A stretch of DNA of 8,912 nt. Source: Firmicutes bacterium UBA4996 (GTDB lineage: Bacteria; Bacillota; Limnochordia; Darwinibacteriales; Darwinibacteriaceae). The notes beneath the pieces are model-generated. The model had not been told where the DNA came from. It saw only the letters and a program-made list of their open reading frames with translations, and searched no databases. The stretch is taken from positions 63,191 to 72,102 of the forward strand of contig DGYW01000005.1 of the NCBI GenBank assembly GCA_002396805.1. Reading direction: 5' to 3'. This document shows positions 1 to 5,612 of this stretch, one piece after another; the first letter of the stretch is position 1; the number at the start of each line of letters is the position of its first letter. Made by a program: the position numbers and the translations under genes.

Positions 1-19
1 CTTTTTAACGACACGGTAC

Positions 20-748
20 TTAGTCGAGCACTTCTAGCTCGATATTTTTTAGGTACCACGATTGAAGGTCGCTTGTGCTATGGCCACCGAACCCGACTTT
101 GCCACCGCGATAGTCAGCTGCTGGGAACGTGCAACCGTCAATGGAAATGGGTTCACCGTTAGCATAGACGCGGAGCACCATTTGGTCGCCCTCCTGCGTA
201 AGCCGCACTTCAGCCTTTTGGTAGTTAAAGTTATCCGGCATCCACTGCTCTAGATCCATTGGGCGACACACATATATTTGTTCGCCATCTACGTAACGGC
301 GAATGCTCGTCGTGTTTGTGTAGGTGTAGTAAACTACCCACCAGTTTTTAGGATCCTCGTAACCAAAGACGAGCGCGAGAGAACGGTTGCCACCGGATAC
401 ATTGGGATTTGCCTTCGGCGGTTTTTCGCCACCGACACCGAGTTGTTCAACTGATAGTGAAAATTCACGTACATCTGGTATGTCTAATGTAACATAGCGC
501 ATAGATTGATAGACATCGGCAGGTGGTGCCATGGAACTGTTACCCTGTGGAAACAGCAGGGCGAGATCACCGAAGGGATCGGGTTCAATGGACACTGGCC
601 AGTTAGAAAATGGCGATTCGATTAATGCTACGTGTTCCGGATTAGCCAGATCGATGATGTACTTTTCAGCGGCCGAGCCAGCAGCGGCTACGGCGAGAAC
701 GAGCGTGAGCAAGCTCAACACAATGATAAATTTCCGTTGGGTTCGCAT
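20..748 (-). CDS. Secreted jelly-roll (LamG/DUF1080-like) domain protein
   Basis: A 242-residue protein read on the minus strand. It opens with a classic signal peptide: basic MRTQRK, a hydrophobic core at residues 8-22, and a small-residue cleavage region (AGSAAE) near residue 27, so it is probably exported. The mature part has no cysteine-rich or membrane segments. Its alternating hydrophobic strands, the GYEDPKNWWVVYYTYTN segment around the middle, and the C-terminal GKVGFGGHSTSDLQSWYLKNIELEV resemble concanavalin-like beta-sandwich domains of the LamG, GH16-like or DUF1080 (3-keto-disaccharide hydrolase) type; the GKVGFG...W..KNIEL ending is common in such domains. No catalytic residues could be assigned, so sugar binding or glycoside hydrolysis is only inferred. 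The ATG at 746-748 is supported by an AAAGGAGA site seven bases upstream (756-763). It is divergent from all other genes here. Confidence 0.8.
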   Translation of the reverse strand: MRTQRKFIIVLSLLTLVLAVAAAGSAAEKYIIDLANPEHVALIESPFSNWPVSIEPDPFGDLALLFPQGNSSMAPPADVYQSMRYVTLDIPDVREFSLSVEQLGVGGEKPPKANPNVSGGNRSLALVFGYEDPKNWWVVYYTYTNTTSIRRYVDGEQIYVCRPMDLEQWMPDNFNYQKAEVRLTQEGDQMVLRVYANGEPISIDGCTFPAADYRGGKVGFGGHSTSDLQSWYLKNIELEVLD

Positions 749-831
749 ATGTCTCTCTCCTTTTTGGTACTAGAATAGTTAAGTTGTGATCTCAACGATC
801 CCTTAATATTTTCACTTAGGTGCCGAATCAT
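715..831 (-). other. Possible 38-residue leader ORF overlapping the secreted-protein start
   Basis: On the minus strand, a purine run reading AAAGGAGGAGGG (832-843) lies directly before an ATG at 829-831. This opens a 38-codon ORF (beginning MIRHLSENIKG) that stops at 715-717, inside and out of frame with the signal-peptide region of the 242-residue gene. The ribosome site is as strong as that of any gene in the window, but the peptide has no recognisable domain and its spacing to the ATG is short (about 4). It could be a leader peptide affecting translation of the overlapping gene, the eroded start of an old gene, or chance. Confidence 0.25.
756..763 (-). promoter_or_regulatory. Ribosome binding site of the secreted protein
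   Basis: On the minus strand this reads AAAGGAGA, seven bases before the ATG at 746-748. It is a near-consensus Shine-Dalgarno site and fixes that start. Confidence 0.75.
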
Positions 832-869
832 CCCTCCTCCTTTAAGTATTGCTCAAAAGTATTTTGCGT

Positions 870-901
870 CCACGATTGCAATATTGACATAGCAAGCGTG
901 G
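870..901. repeat. Imperfect inverted repeat in the divergent intergenic gap
   Basis: CCACGATTGC (870-879) and GCAAGCGTGG (892-901) are reverse complements with one A/G mismatch, separated by a 12-base AT-rich spacer that contains TTGACA (884-889). No T-run follows, so it is not an obvious terminator. The symmetry and the position between divergent genes would suit an operator. The rest of 749-1015 shows a second near-palindrome (GTTGTGATCTCAAC, 783-796) and no convincing gene on the plus strand. Confidence 0.35.
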
Positions 902-1015
902 CAAAGGTCATTAGTATATGTACAGAAAACCGGATTTCAAGAAACAGAAGATCATGCACCTTAAAAATTATTTCAACATCTCATGCCCGAAATCCTTGGG
1001 CTATTTGATTAAAGT

Positions 1016-1657
1016 TTGATTGATGCTCATGACAAGGCTCAAAGGGCTATGCGAAATTCAGGGGTTGGGGTGACTGCACTTATCTGGAGTCTAATCGTCG
1101 CTGTTGTGCTAGTTAAAATTGGGGGGCACGTCGGGTCGCGATTATGGCGGGTCCTTTCGCACCTAGATCAGGCCATTTTCAGTAAGATTTTATATGGGTA
1201 CAACTTCTTTAATCTGCTCTTTTGCGGGGTGCTCCTGCTTTACTTCAAGCGGATATGGATTAACCGGGTCTTTTATGCGGGGTTGATTTTAAAAGCCCTA
1301 GCGGAGCTTTCATCAACGTTTGGCTACTTATTTTTTCCCCTGGCGGACACGAATTGGGGAGGAAGCTTTCAAAATACTATGCATTATGCCATCACGGGTG
1401 TAATTGTCTTCAGCTACATTGTCTTATCTTTACTTTTGGCCTTGGGTTTACACAAAATTAAAAAATATAGGGAAATGACGAGGTTTTTGACCGTTTACGG
1501 CGTAATATTCATTGTATCCGGAATATCCACTGTTATTGCGGCAAACAAATTTCCCGATTATGTGGGACTAATGGAACGGATCAATCTTTATTCACTAATG
1601 GTCGCGAATTTCAGTTTAGCCTTGTGGGTATTTGGGGATAGACCAAATCTGGGCTAA
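1016..1657 (+). CDS. DUF998-like multi-pass membrane protein
   Basis: A hydrophobic protein of 213 residues from the TTG at 1016, with about six predicted membrane helices (roughly residues 15-34, 63-78, 86-108, 122-145, 158-177 and 189-207). The segment FFPLADTNWGG, the MHY opening of the fourth helix, and GLMERINLYSLMVANFSLALWVFG at the end resemble the DUF998 family of uncharacterised membrane proteins (an FP(T/L)D-type motif, a conserved His starting a helix, and a GLxER helix). The family has no established function. The start is uncertain: TTG 1016 has no clear ribosome site and lies just after an in-frame stop at 1010-1012, while ATG 1049 (residue 12) has only a weak AAGG eleven bases upstream. 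The next gene begins 12 bp downstream, so the two are probably co-transcribed. Confidence 0.65.
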   Translation: MIDAHDKAQRAMRNSGVGVTALIWSLIVAVVLVKIGGHVGSRLWRVLSHLDQAIFSKILYGYNFFNLLFCGVLLLYFKRIWINRVFYAGLILKALAELSSTFGYLFFPLADTNWGGSFQNTMHYAITGVIVFSYIVLSLLLALGLHKIKKYREMTRFLTVYGVIFIVSGISTVIAANKFPDYVGLMERINLYSLMVANFSLALWVFGDRPNLG

Positions 1658-1669
1658 AGGGCTGATCGT

Positions 1670-2533
1670 ATGAGGTTACATAGACACGAAGGAATTGCTA
1701 GCTTTCTTAGGTACGCCCGTGAGTACTTAGAGCGTAACGAAGCCTTAAACAATCTCATTTTAGGACTTGCTACACGCATTAAAAACGATCCTACCTATTA
1801 TGAAGAAGTCTATTTAGCGACCATTACAGATCATGGGGAGATAGTTTTAGCCGCCTTGATGACGGTTCCCTACAAATTGTTAGTCTATGGTGAGTCCAGT
1901 ATTAGTAAGGAAATTAGTGAGATCCTAGTGGAGGATCTTTTAAAGGGTGGCTACCAGATCCCCGGTGTTCTGGGCCCTCGAGAGGTGGCCAAACAGGTAG
2001 GAGAGAGATGGGCTAAGCATATTCCAAGCGAAGTAGAACTAAGGATGCCCATGGGGGTTTATGAGTTGCGAGAGGTTAACCAGGTAGTGATTGGTGAGGG
2101 AACTCTTCGGCTAGCTGGGGAGGATGATTTGCATTTAGTTGCAGAAGGAATCCTTGCCCTATCTCAAGAGACAGATCCCGATCAGGAGTTAGATCTCGAA
2201 CGATGTTATCATGTAGCTCGTGCCGGCTTTCAACGTAATTCTATTTATGTTTGGGAACACCTCGGGCAAGCTGTCTCAATGGCTACTAAAGCTCGCCCAA
2301 CCCTAAAAGGGGTTAGTGTGAATATGGTATACACTCCTGAGAATTTTAGAAGAAAGGGCTATGCCACGAGTTGCGTGGCCAGTCTCAGCCAGCTTCTCTT
2401 GGATGAGGGTTATGAGTTTTGCTCTTTATTCACCAATCTAAACAACCCGACTTCTAATAGTATTTACCAGAAGATTGGCTACAAGCCTGTGGGATATTTT
2501 TATGATTACGCGATTAGACCGAAAGAGAGTTGA
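1670..2533 (+). CDS. GNAT-family N-acetyltransferase (287 aa, two-part)
   Basis: A 287-residue protein whose C-terminal third is a recognisable GNAT fold that would transfer an acetyl group from acetyl-CoA to an amine. Motif A is R227-R-K-G230-Y-A232 (the Q/RxxGxG/A pyrophosphate-binding loop), preceded by the strand VNMVYT and followed by the helix SCVASLSQLLL. Motif B is present as TNLNNPTSNSIYQKIGYKPV. The N-terminal ~140 residues are helical and carry no clear motif A, as in the larger COG3393-type predicted acetyltransferases, where this half is divergent. The substrate cannot be read from the sequence. ATG 1670 has an AAAGGG site (1656-1661) overlapping the upstream stop codon, giving close coupling with the DUF998-like gene. 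A weak hairpin follows the stop. It is intact, unlike the smaller GNAT gene just downstream. Confidence 0.87.
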   Translation: MRLHRHEGIASFLRYAREYLERNEALNNLILGLATRIKNDPTYYEEVYLATITDHGEIVLAALMTVPYKLLVYGESSISKEISEILVEDLLKGGYQIPGVLGPREVAKQVGERWAKHIPSEVELRMPMGVYELREVNQVVIGEGTLRLAGEDDLHLVAEGILALSQETDPDQELDLERCYHVARAGFQRNSIYVWEHLGQAVSMATKARPTLKGVSVNMVYTPENFRRKGYATSCVASLSQLLLDEGYEFCSLFTNLNNPTSNSIYQKIGYKPVGYFYDYAIRPKES

Positions 2534-2554
2534 GGATACATGGCTTCCGTATCC
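2534..2554 (+). terminator. Weak hairpin after the GNAT gene
   Basis: GGATAC (2534-2539) pairs with GTATCC (2549-2554) across a nine-base loop immediately after the GNAT stop, followed by GCTTTCTGTT. The six-base stem and broken T-tract make it only a possible terminator. The rest of the gap up to 2609 shows nothing recognisable. Confidence 0.3.
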
Positions 2555-2621
2555 GCTTTCTGTTCGCCAGTAAACGTCGTCAAGTTGCTACTTCATGTTC
2601 TAAGACGCCAAGGAGATGGAT

Positions 2622-2961
2622 ATGAGCATAAGAATAACAACGGGAAATTTAGACCACTTGGAACAGTGTCATCAGTTACTAACGGACTCTGAACTAGGGA
2701 AAGTATACTTCTCATGTTGATAGGGGGTTTCAAGGCCAAGGGATAGGGAAACGGTTGATGGTTTATTTAGAAGATGTAATTAGTACAGGTTACAGCAAGA
2801 TCTTCTTGTTAGTTGGTGACTTCAATCACGGGGCAAGGGAGTTTTACAGTAAGCGAGGGTACCAATCCATAGGTCTACTACCGGATTTTTATGTCCCCGG
2901 GGTTAACGAGTACTTGCTCATGAAAGAACGTAATGAGGAGGAGAAAGATCCTAATGGTTAA
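2622..2961 (+). pseudogene. Small GNAT acetyltransferase, internally deleted and frameshifted
   Basis: A good ribosome site (AAGGAG, 2610-2615) precedes ATG 2622, which opens MSIRITTGNLDHLEQ...LTDSELGKVYFSC and stops at 2718-2720. In another frame, from about 2710, the sequence reads HVDRGFQGQGIGKRLM, then an alpha helix, FLLVGDFN, AREFYSKRGYQSIGLLPDFY and NEYLLMKER, ending at 2961. The first part matches the usual opening of small GNATs (SELGKxYF). The second supplies motif A (Q-G-Q-G-I-G) and motif B with the typical fYxkxGYxxiG...DfY...E..M.K ending. The connecting core strands, roughly 40-50 residues in family members, are missing, and the halves are out of frame. The gene is therefore most simply an internal deletion derivative. 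A short C-terminal ORF from TTG 2755 exists but lacks motif A and should not be called a gene. Confidence 0.85.
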
Positions 2962-3178
2962 GAAGTCAACTAAAGGAGCAGTAGCGATCTTAGCGCTTAT
3001 TCCCATTGTGTTTGTGGTGTTCTTGTTCTTGATAAAGGTACTGTGGGGTTGGGTAATTCCTGACCTATTTCCCGGTGCTGTGGAGCAAGGATTAATCGCA
3101 GAAAATATCAGTTTAGCTACTGCAGGAAAGCTGTCCTTATTCATGGTGGTTTTGTTTGCGTTTAAGTCTGGAAACTAA
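2954..3178 (+). CDS. Small integral membrane protein, unknown function
   Basis: A 74-residue protein from ATG 2954 (MVKKSTKGAVAIL...). It has one strong membrane helix (about residues 9-32), then the segment LWGWVIPDLFPGAVEQGLIA, then a second hydrophobic stretch (about 52-69) ending FKSGN. The WGWVIPDLFPGAVxxGLI segment with a following short helix is a pattern I recall from small, unnamed bacterial membrane proteins; function is unknown. The start choice rests on AGGAGGAG at 2936-2943, placed 10-12 bases before ATG 2954; an in-frame ATG at 2933 would put that purine run inside the gene. It overlaps the last 8 bases of the decayed GNAT gene, so the two were probably once translationally linked. 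It appears intact between two pseudogenes. Confidence 0.6.
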   Translation: MVKKSTKGAVAILALIPIVFVVFLFLIKVLWGWVIPDLFPGAVEQGLIAENISLATAGKLSLFMVVLFAFKSGN

Positions 3179-3186
3179 GATCACCT

Positions 3187-3381
3187 TGGATTGAGGGGGT
3201 CTTAGACTTTTCGCTGGTAGGAATTCTATCTAAAATTTCAGGCGTTTTGGCCACCCATTAAATTGGGATCTTTGCTATCTCTACTTTTAATACGGATTAT
3301 ATTTTAGTTAAGGTCGAAAACTTTGAAAAGGACTTAACTGCTTTGGATGCAGAAGGGTACAGGGTCAAAACGGGGGGCTGA
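3187..3381 (+). pseudogene. ACT-domain protein (COG3603-like), 5'-truncated with internal stop
   Basis: In one frame from about 3187 the sequence reads WIEGVLDFSLVGILSKISG, VLATH, a TAA stop (3259-3261), then IGIFAISTFNTDYILVKVE, NFEKDLTALDAEGYRVKTGG and a final TGA at 3379-3381. This is a near-complete match to the C-terminal ACT domain of the small COG3603-type proteins (GxLDFSLxGILxxIxxxLA...IxIFAISTxxTDYiLVK...AL..aGYxV). Intact members are about 120-130 residues, so about 60 N-terminal residues, and any start codon, are missing. The internal TAA falls where the family has a residue just before IgIF. Both defects point to a dead gene. ACT domains usually bind small ligands such as amino acids; the role of this family is not established. 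It lies between the small membrane protein and the phosphotransferase. Confidence 0.85.
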
Positions 3382-3383
3382 GC

Positions 3384-4169
3384 TTGAACTTACCACCAAA
3401 AATTAAGGAGATAATTGGTGCGAGACCTTACTCCATTGATAAAATTGGGATGTCAGGTTCGCAAGTGTTTCAGTTCGAAGATCTGGTCCTAAAAATAGAA
3501 AAACAACGAGAAGAGTCGGATAACGAGCACCTGATGATGTCATGGCTCGCCAATAAGCTTCCCGTTCCAAAGATCTTCTGTTCTGAAAACCATAATGGGA
3601 TCAACTACCTATTGATGAGCCGGATTGAGGGCAATATGTCCTGTGCACCAGAGTTTCTCGAAAACCCAGCTAATTTGGTGAAACTCTTGGCAAGAGGTTT
3701 AGAGATGCTTTGGGGTGTTGATGTGTCCGAATGTCCAAACAATAACTCAATCGAAAATAAATTGAAATTGGCGGAGACTCGCGTTCAAGACAATTTATGT
3801 GATATGGAAGATGCAGAGCCTACAACATATGGGGCTGGGGGATTTGAAAACCCCGAAGAGCTGTTGCAATGGTTAAAGGAAAACAGACCGGAGGAGGAGC
3901 TCGTTTTTTCTCATGGTGACTATTGCCTGCCAAACATTATCGTTAAGAACAACAGAGTAAATGGTTTTATCGATTTAGGGCGTAGTGGTATTGCGGATAA
4001 ATATCAGGATATTGCGCTTTGTTACAGAAGTTTACAGCATAACTATGGTGGAAAATATGGCGGAACGGTGTACGAGGGGTTTGATCCGGAGACACTTTTT
4101 CATGAGTTGCAAATTGCACCTGACTGGAGCAAAATTAAGTATTATATTCTCTTGGATGAATTATTTTAG
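3384..4169 (+). CDS. APH(3')-type aminoglycoside phosphotransferase
   Basis: A 261-residue kinase-fold protein expected to transfer phosphate from a nucleoside triphosphate to a hydroxyl on an aminoglycoside. It aligns throughout, from memory, with APH(3')-IIIa (264 residues). N-lobe: LVLKIE with K37 as the nucleotide-binding lysine, E48 as its likely partner, and NKLPVPK before the hinge. Catalytic loop: FSHGDYCLPN with H177, G178, D179 and N184. Metal-binding segment: GFIDLGRSG with D197. The D179/N184/D197 spacing matches D190/N195/D208 of APH(3')-IIIa, and the C-terminus KIKYYILLDELF is the same ending I recall for that enzyme. It starts at TTG 3384: the alignment begins there, and a G-run (3372-3377) sits six bases upstream. 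The loop after HGD differs (YCLPN rather than LGDSN), so substrate range may differ. It is immediately downstream of the dead ACT gene, with no terminator seen. Confidence 0.92.
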   Translation: MNLPPKIKEIIGARPYSIDKIGMSGSQVFQFEDLVLKIEKQREESDNEHLMMSWLANKLPVPKIFCSENHNGINYLLMSRIEGNMSCAPEFLENPANLVKLLARGLEMLWGVDVSECPNNNSIENKLKLAETRVQDNLCDMEDAEPTTYGAGGFENPEELLQWLKENRPEEELVFSHGDYCLPNIIVKNNRVNGFIDLGRSGIADKYQDIALCYRSLQHNYGGKYGGTVYEGFDPETLFHELQIAPDWSKIKYYILLDELF

Positions 4170-4172
4170 CAC

Positions 4173-4229
4173 TTGGCACTTGTCATAATTGGAATTTGGA
4201 AAGCTTGCCATCAGGTAATAATTGGCATC
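4173..4229 (+). promoter_or_regulatory. Direct-repeat candidate operator and promoter before the cupin operon
   Basis: Two similar blocks lie between the phosphotransferase stop and the cupin start. The first is CTTG (4173) ... TAATTGG (4187-4193); the second is CTTG (4205) ... TAATTGG (4220-4226). They repeat at 32-33 bases, about three helical turns, on the same face and in the same orientation, as AraC-family half-sites often do. A tentative promoter overlaps the second block: TTTGGA (4196-4201) and AATAAT (4218-4223), spaced 16. Both are read by eye and neither is certain. Confidence 0.3.
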
Positions 4230-4262
4230 TGAGGAGTTTTTGGACGTAGAGAGGTGAGTTAA

Positions 4263-4529
4263 ATGCAAATTAGATTGGAAAAGCCCACACGAGAGCAACT
4301 GGACAAGCTGGGTGTAACGGAATGGTCCATTTGGGAATCCGCCCCATCCACCTTTGACTGGTACTACGACGACAAAGAAACCTGCTATATTTTAGAGGGT
4401 AAGGTGACGGTGAAGACCGATACAGGTGAGGTTTATTTTGAAAAGGGAGATCTACTCACTTTCCCTGCTGGCCTATCCTGTGTGTGGATTGTTCACGAGA
4501 AGGTGCGGAAACATTATAAGTTTGGATAA
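4263..4529 (+). CDS. Cupin_3 (DUF861/COG3450-type) single-domain protein
   Basis: An 88-residue single cupin beta-barrel. The pattern W24-E-S-A-P28 ... F31-D-W-Y-Y ... E39-T-C-Y-I-L-E-G46 ... F59-E-K-G-D63 ... F67-P-A-G-L-S-C-V-W75-x-V-H78-E-K-V-R-K-H-Y85 is characteristic of the Cupin_3 family, which includes ureidoglycine aminohydrolase-like and many uncharacterised proteins. The classical metal-binding histidines of cupin motif 1 are not present (Y35-D-D-K-E39), and the motif 2 histidine position is C73, so metal-dependent catalysis is unproven; H78 and H84 are conserved-type C-terminal residues. ATG 4263 has an AGAGGTGA site at 4251-4258. It leads the S66 peptidase by 36 bp and is probably first in that operon. 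A small-molecule binding or isomerase-like role is inference only. Confidence 0.85.
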   Translation: MQIRLEKPTREQLDKLGVTEWSIWESAPSTFDWYYDDKETCYILEGKVTVKTDTGEVYFEKGDLLTFPAGLSCVWIVHEKVRKHYKFG

Positions 4530-4565
4530 GTTGTCATTAAAATCCGGACAGGATGTGCAATTGAT

Positions 4566-5612
4566 ATGAGCTTAATTTTGCAGAGACCACCAAGGTTACA
4601 AAAGGGTGATCGGGTTGCCACTGTAAGCCTTTCTTGGGGAGGGGCCGGAGACCCAGAGATTCTTTGGCGTTACTATCAGGGAAAAAGTCGCCTCGAAGAG
4701 CAGTTTGGCCTTGCGGCGTTGGAGATGCCCCATACCCTCAAGGGAAGTGACTTTATTTATCATCATCCCCAGAAGCGGGCAGAAGACCTTATGCGAGCCT
4801 TTGCAGATCCATCCATCAAAGGTATTTTCGCCTGTATTGGAGGCGATGATAGCGTGCGGATGCTCCCTTACATCGACTTTTCCATCATCAAAAAGAACCC
4901 TAAGGTGTTTATGGGCTATTCAGATACTACCATTAGCCATTTGATCTGCCTAAAGGCGGGCTTATCGTCTTTTTACGGCCCTTCTGTTTTGGCTGAATTT
5001 GCAGAAAACGTGGCCATGCACGATTACACTGCCCAGTGGGTGGAGGAGGTCCTGTTTAGCTCAGAAGTTATCGGATCAATACCCCCTTCTAATTTTTGGA
5101 CTAGCGAGTATCTACCTTGGTTAGAAGAGAATAAGGGTCGAACTCGAAAATTGCTACCTAATTCTGGTTACGAGGTGCTCCAAGGTAGCGGTGTAGTGCA
5201 AGGCCGCCTAATTGGTGGCTGCCTCGAAGTTTTGGAGTTTGCTAAGCAGACTGAGCTCTGGCCAAGTATTGATCAGTGGTCGGGTGCTATTTTGTTTTTC
5301 GAGACCTCTGAGGATCAACCAGATCCCAAGTTTGTGGAGTATTGGTTGCGGAACTATGGTTCCCAGGGGATTTTGGAGATAATCAACGGGATGATTTGGG
5401 CTAAACCTTACGATGAAAAATTTTATGAGGAATACAAAGGGGTCATCACTAAGATCCTGGCAGAATTAGGCTTAGAGGAACTACCAGTACTTTATAACAT
5501 GAGCTTTGGTCATACGGCACCAATGACCATTCTACCCTATGGGGCCTTGGCGGAAATAGATTGCGAGCATCGCACTTTCAGTATCTTGGAAAGTGGGGTT
5601 GTAGAAGGGTAA
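4566..5612 (+). CDS. S66-family serine carboxypeptidase, MccF/LD-carboxypeptidase-like
   Basis: A 348-residue protein of peptidase family S66, whose members cleave LD-peptide bonds in murein tetrapeptides (LdcA) or the acyl-phosphoramidate/peptide bond of microcin C-type nucleotide antibiotics (MccF). It opens with the usual PPRLQKGDRVATVSLS strand. The Ser-Glu-His triad is readable: S119 in MGYSDTT (nucleophile elbow), E246 in FFETSED, and H316 in SFGHTAP; GGDDS near residue 92 fits the oxyanion region. The ETSE motif, the extra WTSEYLPWLEENKGR loop and the length favour the MccF-like branch over LdcA (about 305 residues, different Glu motif). No signal peptide is present, so it is cytoplasmic. 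The ribosome site is weak (AGGA at 4550-4553), suggesting dependence on the upstream cupin gene. Its TAA overlaps the ATG of the AraC gene. Natural substrate unknown. Confidence 0.92.
   Translation: MSLILQRPPRLQKGDRVATVSLSWGGAGDPEILWRYYQGKSRLEEQFGLAALEMPHTLKGSDFIYHHPQKRAEDLMRAFADPSIKGIFACIGGDDSVRMLPYIDFSIIKKNPKVFMGYSDTTISHLICLKAGLSSFYGPSVLAEFAENVAMHDYTAQWVEEVLFSSEVIGSIPPSNFWTSEYLPWLEENKGRTRKLLPNSGYEVLQGSGVVQGRLIGGCLEVLEFAKQTELWPSIDQWSGAILFFETSEDQPDPKFVEYWLRNYGSQGILEIINGMIWAKPYDEKFYEEYKGVITKILAELGLEELPVLYNMSFGHTAPMTILPYGALAEIDCEHRTFSILESGVVEG

Noticed and set aside
820..1008. Open frame on the plus strand in the divergent gap (62 codons)
   Set aside because: No ribosome site, mixed low-complexity composition and no recognisable domain; the stretch looks regulatory.
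2755..2961. Independent 68-residue protein from TTG 2755
   Set aside because: It is only the C-terminal half of a GNAT domain; motif A lies upstream in the same frame without a start codon, so it belongs to the pseudogene.
2622..2961. Programmed frameshift joining the two GNAT halves
   Set aside because: No slippery heptamer or stimulator is evident at the junction, and the family core strands are absent, which a frameshift could not restore.
5561..5611. Longer N-terminus for the AraC regulator
   Set aside because: The extra 17 codons lie inside the peptidase gene in another frame; ATG 5612 with the TAATG overlap is the natural coupled start.
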